64,000 nt of DNA from the NCBI GenBank assembly GCA_905176665.1, contig CAJINA010000246.1, forward strand, positions 22,232-86,231. Reading direction: 5' to 3'. The stretch comes from Olavius algarvensis Delta 4 endosymbiont (lineage in GTDB: Bacteria; Desulfobacterota; Desulfobacteria; Desulfobacterales; CAJINA01). This document shows, piece after piece, positions 17,700 to 26,413 of the stretch; position 1 is the stretch's first letter, and each line of letters starts with the position of its first letter. The position numbers were made by a program, and so were the translations under genes. The notes under the pieces were generated by a model, which was given only the letters and a program-made list of their open reading frames with translations, did no database searches and was not told the DNA's origin.

Positions 17700-18458
17700 A
17701 TGGCGAGCAACAATGACCAGCCCCCCGTCGTAGTAGAGGAAGGCGCACCTGATTGGGTGGTCACCTTCGGCGATCTCATGAGCCTGCTGCTGTGTTTTTT
17801 CGTCCTCCTGTTAAGCTTTTCCGAAATGGACAAGGCGGTATACAAAGAGGTCGCCGGCTCCCTTGAAAAAGCCTTCGGGGTGCAGCGCAAAGATAAGGTG
17901 CTCGATACGCCCAAAGGGCTCAAAATGATAGCGAAAGATTTCGATCAAGCCATCGTACCCCCCAAACCGAGCCAGGAATTCATCGTTACCCAGGAGAAAA
18001 AGCAAATCGGCGAGGAACTGCAAAAGATCGTTGAAAGCCGTTTCAAAGATATACAGAGTCTCATCGACATCAACGTGGGGGAAGATCAGATCGCCATCAG
18101 CCTGATGGGTGAAAGCACCTTCGATTCCGGTAAAGCTCAAATCAAACCGCAGATGAAACCGCTCCTCGACAAAATCGCCGAGGCCTTGAGTGGCACAGAT
18201 GGAGAAATTATCATCGCCGGGCATACCGATAATGTTCCCCTCTCCGGGGGACGCTACCGTTCCAACCTCGGGCTGTCAATCGCCCGGGCAGCCTCAGTGG
18301 CCGAATACATGCTCGGTCGGGGCAAGTTAGAACCGGACCGCATCGCCACCATGGGTTTTGGCGAGTACCGCCCGGTGGAAACCAATCGCACTGCCCGGGG
18401 ACGCCAGAAAAATCGCCGGGTCGAAATCATCCTAGGTTTCTTTCCCATGCCGGGCTAA
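17700..18458 (+). CDS. motB: Flagellar stator protein MotB (OmpA-like peptidoglycan anchor)
   Basis: Single-membrane-span stator subunit. The ion-carrying aspartate is D25 in VVTFGDLMSLLLCFFVLLL; the plug and linker follow, and the C-terminal OmpA-like peptidoglycan-binding domain contains IIIAGHTDNVPLSGGRYRSN, LSIARAASVAEYML and the NRRVEIIL end. The length of 252 residues is typical. It follows motA with a Shine-Dalgarno sequence (ATAGGAACC) between them. No other flagellar gene lies in the window, so the motAB unit stands apart from the main flagellar cluster. Confidence 0.95.
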   Translation: MASNNDQPPVVVEEGAPDWVVTFGDLMSLLLCFFVLLLSFSEMDKAVYKEVAGSLEKAFGVQRKDKVLDTPKGLKMIAKDFDQAIVPPKPSQEFIVTQEKKQIGEELQKIVESRFKDIQSLIDINVGEDQIAISLMGESTFDSGKAQIKPQMKPLLDKIAEALSGTDGEIIIAGHTDNVPLSGGRYRSNLGLSIARAASVAEYMLGRGKLEPDRIATMGFGEYRPVETNRTARGRQKNRRVEIILGFFPMPG

Positions 18459-18475
18459 GCCTCAGTTCTTAGCCC
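18452..18475 (+). terminator. Perfect 8-bp hairpin at the end of motB
   Basis: GGGCTAAG, 8-base loop, CTTAGCCC, overlapping the motB stop codon. There is no T-run after it, so it may act as an RNA stability or pause element rather than a classical intrinsic terminator. Confidence 0.4.
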
Positions 18476-18884
18476 CATGCCAAACCGTCCGCCGGGGGTG
18501 TTTACCCTGCTGGTCGGCAATTTCACGACCCCGGCCGCCCCACCGCCCGGCCCACTGTACATTTTAGGTGCGATTCTATTTAGTATTGATCTCACAATAT
18601 GGATATGATATGAGAATCACTGAATATTTGGACGAACCCCAAATTTTCCAAAGCACCGGGCCAAGTGAGCCAGAAGGGGTGGTACTAAAACCGACGCTCC
18701 CTTCCGGTGCAATCGTATTTTATTGCTGATAGTGCATATTATTTTATTAATCATCAGGGGAAACTTGATCAGGAAAATGGAGCGCCCATTCTCATGCCAG
18801 GCGGCCGGCCCTGACCGCCACTAGCCCGTGGACGCTTGCGACCGCCCGTTTTCAATCCCCACTCAATGTGAAAGGTGAAAATCG
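18459..18884. other. Intergenic region of 426 bp between motB and the roadblock gene
   Basis: No coding frame, RNA gene or riboswitch was recognised here. The first 120 bases are GC-rich and the middle is AT-rich. TTGATC, 17 bases, TATGAG starting near 18587 is a weak promoter candidate for the signalling block that follows. Confidence 0.5.
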
Positions 18885-19277
18885 TTGGACTACACCGTAG
18901 ATCTAGACAAAAAACAGTTCGAGAGTATTGAAGGGATCCTGTCCGAAGAGCTGATTGAACTCGGCGTCAGGTGCGTCTTGTTGATTGATCTGGCCGGTAA
19001 TATTATCGTCAACCTGGATGATGGTGATCTGGAGCACGATATTTATTCCCTGGCTGCTCTAGCCGCGGGTAACTTCGGCGCTGTTAGTGCCATGGCAAAA
19101 ATCGTGGGCGAAGAAGATTTTTCGCTGCTATTCCACAAAGGCGAGAGTGAAAGTATCCACTTCAGTAAAATTGATGACGAGTTGCTGCTCGTTACAATTT
19201 TTGGAAAAGACGTGTCGCTTGGATTTTTACGGCTGAAAGTCACCGAAGCCACCAAGAAAATCAAAGAAATACTTTAG
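18885..19277 (+). CDS. Roadblock/LC7 domain protein (MglB-like)
   Basis: A 130-residue protein with the roadblock/LC7 fold: an N-terminal helix (LDKKQFESIEGILSEELIE), then CVLLIDLAGNIIVNLDDGD, LAALAAGNFGAVSAMAKI and the DDELLLVTIFGK strand. In MglAB systems such proteins bind or regulate the small GTPase, often as its activating protein. Translation appears to start at TTG 18885 after an AAAGGTG ribosome-binding sequence. The MglA-like GTPase gene follows after 51 bases, so an MglB-like role is a strong inference but is not proved by sequence. Confidence 0.85.
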   Translation: MDYTVDLDKKQFESIEGILSEELIELGVRCVLLIDLAGNIIVNLDDGDLEHDIYSLAALAAGNFGAVSAMAKIVGEEDFSLLFHKGESESIHFSKIDDELLLVTIFGKDVSLGFLRLKVTEATKKIKEIL

Positions 19278-19328
19278 CGGCAACCCTATAACTGAATAAC
19301 GGATACTTACAAGAGTGAGGTAAGACCA

Positions 19329-19943
19329 TTGGCATTAATCAACCCCAAGAAAAAAGAAGTCCAGGTTAAGCTCGTATATTACGGACCCGGACGTGGCGGC
19401 AAGACCACCAATCTGGAATATATCTTCGACAAATTCCGTAAAAGGATAAAAGGCAACCTTACCACTGTAAAAACTTATGGTGACCGAACCCTCTTCTTCG
19501 ATTTTATGCCCATGGAGATCGGCGTCATAAAAGGCTACAATATAAAGATGCAATTCTACACCGTGCCGGGCCAGGTCAAATACAGTGCGACCCGGCGGCT
19601 GGTCCTGCGGGGCGTTGATGGAATCGTCTTTGTGGCGGACTCCATGGCTTTGCGGCAAAAAATGAACATCATCTCCCTGAAAGACCTGCAAGACAACCTG
19701 GCTACCTTTGATAAAAGCATCTTTAAAATTCCACTGGTCATCCAGTACAACAAACGGGATCTGGCCGATGAAGGCATTCCAGTCCTGCCGGTGGAAACGC
19801 TTGAAAACGATCTGAATAAAAAACTGAAGGTCCCCAGCATTGCGGCCAGTGCGATCACCGGTGAAAACGTTGTGGAAACAATGAAAAAGGCTATCTCGCT
19901 TACCGTTGCTTCACTTGAGAAGCGCCTTGAACTAGGGGGGTAA
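19329..19943 (+). CDS. mglA: MglA-like Ras-family small GTPase
   Basis: Small GTPase of the MglA group that controls cell polarity and type IV pilus or gliding motors in other bacteria. The P-loop GPGRGGKT is at residues 19-26; the switch II region is FYTVPGQVKYSATRR (PGQ replaces the DxxG of eukaryotic Ras, as in MglA); the base-specificity motif is NKRD in IQYNKRDLAD; SAITGENVVETMK corresponds to G5. The length of 204 residues is normal. The start is TTG at 19329, since GGTAAGACC precedes it and MALINPKKKEVQVKLVYYG matches the family N-terminus. Confidence 0.92.
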   Translation: MALINPKKKEVQVKLVYYGPGRGGKTTNLEYIFDKFRKRIKGNLTTVKTYGDRTLFFDFMPMEIGVIKGYNIKMQFYTVPGQVKYSATRRLVLRGVDGIVFVADSMALRQKMNIISLKDLQDNLATFDKSIFKIPLVIQYNKRDLADEGIPVLPVETLENDLNKKLKVPSIAASAITGENVVETMKKAISLTVASLEKRLELGG

Positions 19944-19947
19944 TAAC

Positions 19948-20667
19948 TTGAATGCAGACAAGGGCAAATTGACTTCAGAGCTCAACGACCGGCTTGATGA
20001 TCTTTTCAGTGAAACGGATGAAGGCCAGGCCAAGGCACCGGTGACACCGCCCGCGGTCCCCGCTGATACGGGCGGTAAATCAGCGGCCCCTTCCGATGAA
20101 AGCCCCCCGGCCCCCCAAAAGGCATCCCCGCTCATGGAGCTCGATGCTATTGTCCTCTCCCTCGATTGGGAGATAACCGATGAAAACCTCGAGAAACTGC
20201 TGAATGAGATTGAACGCTTAAAAACGCTGTATAAAGACGCCCGTCTGCCGTATATGTTTTTACAATTACACGGCTCGGTTGGAAAATACATAGCCAGTAA
20301 AAAAGTGGACGCCCATCCTGATTCAATCAAGTTACTGCATTCCGTTCACGCCGGTCTTGAAAAGGTTTTGCTGAACCCGGACATGGACGAAACGGAAAAG
20401 AAAAAAATTCTATCCGAAGAAGTGAAAAAATTTAAGGGTCTCAAGCACCAGATCATGTTGACCAAAAGCACAGCGCCGGAAGAAGCAGAAGGCGTAACGG
20501 CCAAGAAAACACTGGCACCGGCCACTCCGAGTCCTGCAGCGCCCGCAGTGCCGGCTTCTGCGGGTGACTTCAACTACCAGACTTTTATAGACGAAATCAG
20601 AAAGATCATCCAGGCAGAGTTTAAAGAGCTGAAAAGAGAAATCATGTCCTGGAAGGAGGGGCAATAA
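19948..20667 (+). CDS. Hypothetical protein with acidic/proline-rich linker and helical core
   Basis: No family recognised. The 239-residue protein starts at TTG 19948, four bases after the mglA stop, with GGGGGGT upstream, so it is translated in the same operon. Residues about 25-60 form a proline/alanine-rich linker; the helical core (LEKLLNEIERLKTLYKD and LPYMFLQLHGSVGKYIASKK) is followed by a second alanine/proline linker and a short C-terminal helix (FIDEIRKIIQAEFKELKRE). It has no membrane segment. By position it is a likely partner or scaffold for the GTPase-roadblock pair. Confidence 0.7.
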   Translation: MNADKGKLTSELNDRLDDLFSETDEGQAKAPVTPPAVPADTGGKSAAPSDESPPAPQKASPLMELDAIVLSLDWEITDENLEKLLNEIERLKTLYKDARLPYMFLQLHGSVGKYIASKKVDAHPDSIKLLHSVHAGLEKVLLNPDMDETEKKKILSEEVKKFKGLKHQIMLTKSTAPEEAEGVTAKKTLAPATPSPAAPAVPASAGDFNYQTFIDEIRKIIQAEFKELKREIMSWKEGQ

Positions 20668-20766
20668 AGAGCGAACATCGGGAGAAAGATGACATGAACC
20701 GCGCTAGAATGGTTCACAGGCTAAAGGACCGCGACAAACTACCGAACACCCTGTGGAGGAGAATAG

Positions 20767-21231
20767 ATGGTTGACCTATCCGGTGACATATCAGCTCTTG
20801 TTTTAAAGGGGTCCATCAAAGGGGATCTCGGCGAATTCTCTTTAGACAGCCACATGCTGCAAGTGCTCATGCAGTTGGACGGTAAAAAAAATATCGGTAC
20901 CGTCGCCAGCGCCCTGAAAATTGAACTTGCCACCATGAAAATGGTTATCGCCAAGCTCGTCGAGCTTGGTCTGGTCGAAAAACCGACTCCATCTGTTCCG
21001 GGGATCAGCAAAGAGTTCATTGATTTTATGATCGCCCAACTGGCCAATGCCATGGGACCGATCGCCGAGGTTGTTTTTGAAGATGAAATTCAGGAATTCG
21101 GAGGCGATCCCACCAAAATTCCCAAGAATCGGGCCGCCGAACTGATTACCCGACTCGCGAACGAAATCCCGCGCGAAGAGAAACGGCTGGAATTCCAACA
21201 GGCCATGGTTGCCAGGCTAAAAACCATCTAA
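20767..21231 (+). CDS. Winged-helix-like protein with C-terminal DUF8082-like domain
   Basis: A 154-residue soluble protein. The N-terminal half (SLDSHMLQVLMQLDGKKNIG, then TVASALKIELATMKMVIAKL and VELGLVEKP) looks like a degenerate winged helix. The C-terminal half (FIDFMIAQLANAMGPIAEVV, then RAAELITRLANEIP) resembles a domain, named DUF8082 in my recollection, found at the ends of signalling proteins. The start follows GTGGAGGAGAATAG, a very strong ribosome-binding site. DNA binding is not evident. Its place between mglA and the Cache protein suggests a signalling role. Confidence 0.65.
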   Translation: MVDLSGDISALVLKGSIKGDLGEFSLDSHMLQVLMQLDGKKNIGTVASALKIELATMKMVIAKLVELGLVEKPTPSVPGISKEFIDFMIAQLANAMGPIAEVVFEDEIQEFGGDPTKIPKNRAAELITRLANEIPREEKRLEFQQAMVARLKTI

Positions 21232-21355
21232 GCCTCTAATCCCGGTAGTATTATCCGGAGCGATAATCGCAAACGCATGTCAGAAGAAAATTGCCGATCT
21301 TATTTCCGCCGGATGCAATGCGTAAACAAGATCAACCGAACTTAAGGAGACCCTC

Positions 21356-21592
21356 ATGACTGTTTCAGTTATCTGTGAAGAATGCGGCAAAGTCTACCAT
21401 GTTCCTATTGCAAAACTGGACCAGATAAAAGGTGACGTCGTCAAAACCAAGTGTAAGGACTGCAGCCACATCACCATATTCAGAAAGAGGAGAAAGTCTA
21501 CGAGGAAACCCAGGAATATGACAGCCTGGAAGGCATTCAAGATGAAGAATTCAATGTGGACGATATCGATGACGAGGATTTTGACGACCTAG
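21356..21592 (+). pseudogene. Zinc-ribbon N-terminal part of a frameshifted membrane sensor
   Basis: This frame starts after TTAAGGAGACCCTC at ATG 21356 and encodes a zinc-ribbon domain with two CxxC pairs (CEECGKVYHVP and TKCKDCSHIT). About 40 codons in, the reading frame stops making sense and ends at 21592. The -1 frame continues with KEEKVYEETQEYDSLEG and runs into the membrane protein that follows, so the two parts were almost certainly one gene with a missing base between about 21457 and 21500. No slippery heptamer is visible in the window where the frames can switch. Confidence 0.75.
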
Positions 21593-22581
21593 AGCGGGCC
21601 TTCCAGGAATCCGCCCAGGAAGCTGCCCAGGAAGCCGCCACCGCACCGGAAGAAAAGGCCACCGCCGCCCCCACCAAAGATGCCGGCGGAAAATCCAAAG
21701 GCGGCATGGGATTGCGGGTTAAAATGATCTTCTTATTCATGGTCATTCCACTCCTGCTCATGACAGTCTCGGCTTTTCTAACCCAGCAGCAATTGAATCT
21801 CCTTACAAAAGACATCACTACAGAGAGTGCCGAAATCGTTAAAACAATGGGTGAGCGCGGCATCGCAGATATCGGCAAGGCCGTTGCAGCTCAGTGCAAA
21901 CTCTATTTAGCACAGAACCCCGGACTCAAGCGGGAAGACATGGCAGCGGACCCGACATTCGCAAAGCTGGCAATCCAAAAGGTGGGAACAACCGGTTATA
22001 CAGTTTTGAGTGCAGTTGGCCCTTTCACTGCCTGGGTTCATCCCAACCCAAAACTTAACGGCGTCGTGCTTAACAAAGTCATCAGAAAGTTACTCGGATC
22101 GGAGTATCCGCGTTTTGCCCGGATTATTGCGGCAGCCGACAAGGGCAAAGATGTCAAGAGCAGAGGATATTACCTGTGGAAAGATACGGATGGTCAAATG
22201 CGCGAGAAATTCATGACCCTAACGCCCATTGAAGGCACCGATTACAGCATCGCCGCCACCACCTATATCCATGAATTTACCAGTCCGATCAGGGCCTTGA
22301 AAGCCCAGTCTGAAGAGGTCGGTACCACAACTCGCAATCTTAACCTTATCACTATCGCCGGAACCCTGGTAATTATTAGTCTTGTAGTTACTCTATATGG
22401 CCACAATCTCGTCACCAAAATCCGGCATCTAACCAATGTGGCTGACCGGATCAGCGTTGGCGAACTGGATGCCGAAATCAAAATTAAATCCAAAGACGAA
22501 ATCGGCAGCCTTGCCGATGCTATTACGAGGATGCAAGACAGTCTCCGCCTCTCTATTGAAAGACTGCGAAAAAGACGTTGA
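21481..22581 (+). pseudogene. Cache/HAMP membrane sensor, downstream part of the frameshifted gene
   Basis: The frame is open from about 21457. It starts with an acidic linker (VYEETQEYDSLEG, DDIDDEDFDDLERAF), then an alanine-rich stretch, a transmembrane segment (MIFLFMVIPLLLMTVSAFL), a periplasmic region resembling a single Cache domain (GTTGYTVLSAVGPFTAWVHP, RGYYLWKDTDGQMREKFM), a second membrane segment (LITIAGTLVIISLVVTLYG) and a HAMP domain ending in DSLRLSIERLRKRR. There is no histidine-kinase, cyclase or methyl-accepting output domain after HAMP. Without the upstream part the first ATG is at 21556. A receptor that signals through partner proteins is a reasonable inference. Confidence 0.75.
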
Positions 22582-22633
22582 GCGTCAGCCTGATGTCGGG
22601 TGTTGAAATGCGTTTATCTAGTCAGGAGTAGAA

Positions 22634-23635
22634 ATGATAGTTTTTCCCAAAAGTCGGCCCATTATTGAGGGCCTCAACAGTTTTTACCTTAACGTTGGAC
22701 GATTCATCGAACATTTTAGTGGCGAAGTTCCCACCGGGGCCATCCACTTTATAGCGAGCAAGGCGGAAGGTGTGGTTTTCGTAGATGATCACAGCATTTT
22801 GAGTGGGATCTATGAGGATAGACCAACAGCGTTCGAAGGTGCCGAAGCTGTTGAATACATCATCAACAACACCGGCGAGAACAGCTTTGCAGTCACCGTG
22901 TTCGAAATTGAGCCCGAATACGTTCATTTCTGGTCTAATTTACCCAATGCGGAAGTCATCCACAATAACCTGTCCACGGAATTTACCGACCTGAAGAAAC
23001 TTATCATCAAGATGCAATCTGAAAAGTTGACCGGTTATGTGGAAGTTACCATCAACGGTGTAGCGGAAACCGGAACAGTGTTTCTCAATATGGGCAACAT
23101 CAACGGCTCCCTTTTCCCCTGGAACCGTAAGGATTTGACCAGCTCACGCCAGGATATGGAAAAGTTGATCGAAACCAGTAAAAAATCCGGTGGTGAGTTT
23201 AACGTCTACCAGGTCAAGCTGATCCATAATAATTTAGCGGACACCCTGGACACATCTCAGAAAACGACTGCCCCGTCCGAGACGAACGAAGAAATGAATG
23301 TTGCAATTATCGAAGAACTGCTCAGTATTTTTGAAGAGACATTCCATGCCAACAATAAAGGCAAGGCCGACTTTAGGACCTTACTGAGGCGCAAGTTTGT
23401 CGAAAAAGCCGACAACTATGATTTTCTGGATCCGTTTGCAGCGGAGTTCCATTACGCAGACGGAAAGATAGACTACAGCGGTGACGCGGGTACTGATATC
23501 CTGGCCCGGGGCATAGTTGAATGTGTTAAAGAAATCGCCGAAGAAATTGATATCTACTATCCTCTGCTCAAGGCCATTGTACCCTGGACCGAGAAATACG
23601 CCACAGAGATAGAAAAAGCGGAAGCGGGATTTTAA
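22634..23635 (+). CDS. Hypothetical signalling protein with PATAN-like segment, 333 aa
   Basis: Not a family I can name. The first 105 residues look like a roadblock-like or sensor fold (GVVFVDDHSILSGIYEDRP). Residues about 125-195 (KLTGYVEVTINGVAETGTVF, LNMGNINGSLFPW, EKLIETSKKSGGEFNVYQV) resemble the DUF4388/PATAN pattern. A C-terminal helical domain (IIEELLSIFEETFHANNKG, DYSGDAGTDILARGIVECV) is similar in style to the DUF8082-like domain upstream. No membrane segment. It ends 3 bases before the first REC-PATAN gene, so it is in the same operon. Confidence 0.65.
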   Translation: MIVFPKSRPIIEGLNSFYLNVGRFIEHFSGEVPTGAIHFIASKAEGVVFVDDHSILSGIYEDRPTAFEGAEAVEYIINNTGENSFAVTVFEIEPEYVHFWSNLPNAEVIHNNLSTEFTDLKKLIIKMQSEKLTGYVEVTINGVAETGTVFLNMGNINGSLFPWNRKDLTSSRQDMEKLIETSKKSGGEFNVYQVKLIHNNLADTLDTSQKTTAPSETNEEMNVAIIEELLSIFEETFHANNKGKADFRTLLRRKFVEKADNYDFLDPFAAEFHYADGKIDYSGDAGTDILARGIVECVKEIAEEIDIYYPLLKAIVPWTEKYATEIEKAEAGF

Positions 23636-23638
23636 GCG

Positions 23639-24706
23639 ATGACGCAAAAAGTTCTTATCGTAGATGATGACCATATCTGGCTGCGCCTGATCAAGAAGAA
23701 ATTCGAGAACTATGCCGATACGTTTACCACACTTACGGCACTGGATGGAAAAGAGGCGGTTGATAGTCTGAAAGAAAACATGGTCTCTCTCGTGGTCACC
23801 GACATGCAGATGCCGGAAATGGACGGTCTGGCACTGTTGGCCCACCTTTCCGAGAATTATCCGGATATTCCGGTCATCATCATGACGGCTTACAGTACGC
23901 CCAGTTCAAAGAAGACCGTCCTTGATGGCGGTGCCGCCGGCTACATCGAAAAGCCGTTCGTAGTTGAAGACCTGGCCACGAAAATCATCAAAACCCTGCA
24001 AAAGGAGACCGAAGGCGGTACTTTGCAAACGGTTCCGCTCGATATGTTCATTCAGCTTATCGAGATGGAACAGAAAACCTGTACCATTCGGGTTTTTAAC
24101 AAAATTACCGAAAACAAAGGTATCCTGTTTTTCCATAAAGGCGACCTGATGGATGCGCGCATCAATAATCGCCAGGGCAACGACGCCGCCTCTGAGATTT
24201 TCGCCTGGGACAGTGTCACCCTGTCCATACAGGATGAATGCGCGATTAAACAGAAGAAGATTAAAGGCGAACTTCAAGCTATCTTGTTTGATGCCATGCG
24301 GATGAAAGATGAAGCCGAAGGTGCCCCGGAAGACTTTGCGGAAAAACCGCCCGAAGCGAAAAAACCAGCCCCTCCAAAGGCAGCTGCAAAGAAAGTTTCC
24401 CCAAAAAAAGCGGCCCCCCAAAAAGCAGCGGAACTCTCTTTCCCTGACCTTCTCCGGCAGAAATATAAGGCGGCCGCAGGCTCAACCGATTCTCTGGATG
24501 ATATCTACGTAGACGACTCCTGGTTTGAATTGTTGGAGCATGTTAAAATAATCGCCCCGCTCTTTTCGGCCGGGCCCTTGAAACTGTGCTATGTCAACCG
24601 GGGGGAAGGATTGAATTTGGTCATTATTCCCGGGGATGAACCCACTGTGCTGGCCGTAACCGGCAACTGGCCCCGTGATCGGGTCCTGGAGGCGCTGAGA
24701 AAATAA
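23639..24706 (+). CDS. REC-PATAN response regulator, copy 1
   Basis: Receiver domain at residues 1-120 with VLIVDDDHIWLRLIKKKF, phosphoacceptor Asp in VTDMQMPEMDG, TAYSTPSS and EKPFVVEDL; then a PATAN (DUF4388) domain with LIEMEQKTCTIRVFNK, GILFFHKGDLMDARI and AASEIFAWD; then a lysine/proline/alanine-rich linker and a C-terminal roadblock-like segment. In cyanobacteria, CheY-PATAN proteins steer type IV pili by binding the PilB/PilC motor (known from that group; inferred here). It is paralogous to the gene at 25250. The stop TAA shares its last A with the next gene's ATG. Confidence 0.88.
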   Translation: MTQKVLIVDDDHIWLRLIKKKFENYADTFTTLTALDGKEAVDSLKENMVSLVVTDMQMPEMDGLALLAHLSENYPDIPVIIMTAYSTPSSKKTVLDGGAAGYIEKPFVVEDLATKIIKTLQKETEGGTLQTVPLDMFIQLIEMEQKTCTIRVFNKITENKGILFFHKGDLMDARINNRQGNDAASEIFAWDSVTLSIQDECAIKQKKIKGELQAILFDAMRMKDEAEGAPEDFAEKPPEAKKPAPPKAAAKKVSPKKAAPQKAAELSFPDLLRQKYKAAAGSTDSLDDIYVDDSWFELLEHVKIIAPLFSAGPLKLCYVNRGEGLNLVIIPGDEPTVLAVTGNWPRDRVLEALRK

Positions 24707-25056
24707 TGAAAGAAATCTTTAATGACATTCTGGGTATCAACGATGTACAAGGCGCTATTTTCATTGATGATAATAGTGAAATTAAGATTGAGGGCTACAA
24801 TACCATTCCTGCCCCGCAACTGAACCCCATGGATCTTTCCGCATTTATCAACACCATTGGTGCCAATGAGGAAACCGAAATCCATTTTGACAAATTACGA
24901 CTGTATATTCGCAAAATAGAAAATGGCCACCTGCTCATTATGACCGGTTTCGACACCCAGATGGCGATGGTTCGTCTAAATTGTGATGTCCTGGTGCCCT
25001 TAATCAAGGCGCAGTTCGAAAAACCTACCGGTTTTGGCCGATTCTTTAAAAAATAA
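24706..25056 (+). CDS. Small roadblock/LC7-like protein, copy 1
   Basis: A 116-residue protein that starts inside the stop codon of the REC-PATAN gene (TAATG), so translation is coupled. The pattern MKEIFNDILGINDVQGAIFI, then a variable middle and YIRKIENGHLLIMTGFDTQM plus RLNCDVLVPLIKAQF resembles a roadblock/LC7 fold with the final helix intact. It is paralogous to the 113-residue protein at 26414, which follows the second REC-PATAN gene. The C-terminal tail FGRFFKK is basic. Probable partner of the adjacent regulator. Confidence 0.75.
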   Translation: MKEIFNDILGINDVQGAIFIDDNSEIKIEGYNTIPAPQLNPMDLSAFINTIGANEETEIHFDKLRLYIRKIENGHLLIMTGFDTQMAMVRLNCDVLVPLIKAQFEKPTGFGRFFKK

Positions 25057-25192
25057 CCGCTCCCCTTTCAAGTTCCATCCCAACCGCATGCTGTTCGAGC
25101 AGGCTATCCAGGCCGGCCCGGACGCCCTTTCAATAACCCTTGTGTCGCCGCCCCGACATCTCTACCAACAGTCCCTTTGTAAAATATAACAT

Positions 25193-25221
25193 TTGAATTA
25201 TTATACAAATCCCTATATAAT
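25193..25221 (+). promoter_or_regulatory. Strong sigma-70 promoter before REC-PATAN copy 2
   Basis: TTGAAT, 17 bases, TATAAT: consensus -10 and four matches at the -35, ideal spacing. It lies 28 bases before the ATG at 25250 in a 193-base gap, so the second cassette can be expressed separately from the first. Confidence 0.65.
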
Positions 25222-25249
25222 GCCCTAAACCAAAATCCAAAGGATCGGT

Positions 25250-26257
25250 ATGAAAAAAAACGCCCTCATTGTCGATGACGACAGAATTTTGAGGCATTTG
25301 ATCAAGAAGAAATTCCAGGCCCATGCCAGTGTCTTCAATACCCTCTTGGCTGCGGATGGCGTCGAGGCGGTCCAGAGCCTGAAAGACAACGCCGTGTCCA
25401 TCGTGGTCACCGACTTGCACATGCCGAACATGGACGGCTTTGAACTTTTGGCCCATATGTCCGCAAGCTACCCGGATATACCGGTTATCGTTTTGACGGC
25501 CTACAGCACCCCACAATCCAAACAACGGGTTCTGGATACCGGTGCGGCAGCCTTCATTGAAAAACCGTTTGTTGTGGAGGACCTTGCCGAGCGCGTCATC
25601 ACCAGTCTCGAGAAGGAGTCCGAAGGCGGCACGCTACAAACCGTTTCAATTGATATGTTTCTACAACTTGTTGAAATGGAACAAAAAACCTGTACAATTC
25701 GCGTGATTAACAAAGATACCGGTAATCAGGGGGTCCTCTTTTTCAAGGGCGGCGAACTGCTGGACGCCAGGATACGAGATATGCATGGCAAACAGGCGGC
25801 CTACGAAATTTTTTCCTGGGACAGCCCATCGCTGTCCATTCAGGACACTTGCGTATTGAACAAAAAGGTTATCAAGGAAGATCTCCAGGCCGTTCTATTT
25901 GATGCCATGCGGCTTAAGGATGAAGCCGGTCAGGACGAATCCGCTTTTCGGGAAGCACCGCCGGATGCGCCTCAGCCCGTGGAGGAAGCCGCGCCGCAAG
26001 CCGCAAAGGTACATGCGCCGGCGGCACCGGCCCAAAAAAAAGGCATTGCCAGCACCGGTGCAGATCCCGCCTGGGACAACCTGATGTCGCTGACAGCCAT
26101 TCTGGGTGCCAACATCAATGCCGGCAACGTCAAGGCTTGCTATATTGATCAGGGTCGTGAAAACGGCCTGGTACTGCTGCCGGGTGATGAGACCACGGTG
26201 GTGGTCCTTGAAAAAAACTGTCCCGGCGACGTCATCCGGCGGCTCCTGTATGAATGA
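25250..26257 (+). CDS. REC-PATAN response regulator, copy 2
   Basis: Same architecture as copy 1: receiver with ALIVDDDRILRHLIKKKF, phosphoacceptor Asp in VTDLHMPNMDG, TAYSTPQS and EKPFVVEDLAERV; PATAN domain with LVEMEQKTCTIRVINK, GVLFFKGGELLDARI and AAYEIFSWD; a proline/alanine-rich linker; and a C-terminal segment (NVKACYIDQGRENGLVLLPG) that is shorter than in copy 1. The 335 residues are similar to copy 1 through the first 220 residues and diverge in the linker and C-terminus. This suggests tandem duplication and specialisation. It has its own strong promoter. Confidence 0.88.
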   Translation: MKKNALIVDDDRILRHLIKKKFQAHASVFNTLLAADGVEAVQSLKDNAVSIVVTDLHMPNMDGFELLAHMSASYPDIPVIVLTAYSTPQSKQRVLDTGAAAFIEKPFVVEDLAERVITSLEKESEGGTLQTVSIDMFLQLVEMEQKTCTIRVINKDTGNQGVLFFKGGELLDARIRDMHGKQAAYEIFSWDSPSLSIQDTCVLNKKVIKEDLQAVLFDAMRLKDEAGQDESAFREAPPDAPQPVEEAAPQAAKVHAPAAPAQKKGIASTGADPAWDNLMSLTAILGANINAGNVKACYIDQGRENGLVLLPGDETTVVVLEKNCPGDVIRRLLYE

Positions 26258-26413
26258 TGGCAGTTTAAGGTCAAACATGAATAGCGGCAGTTGGAAACCA
26301 ACTTGGATTTCATTGAAGTTGCCACTGTCGGGAATCCCATGCGGGCTGATTTTCACCACCGGCCCGTCCTGGTAAACGGATAGCGATATTAGAAAGTGTA
26401 AGGCACCGAAACT

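Noticed and set aside
18459..18884. c-di-GMP riboswitch before the signalling block or before pilin genes
   Set aside because: The conserved GEMM core strings were not found here or in other gaps near pilus genes.
26258..26413. Small gene between REC-PATAN copy 2 and its roadblock partner
   Set aside because: The only open frames are short, lack a ribosome-binding site and have no protein-like composition.
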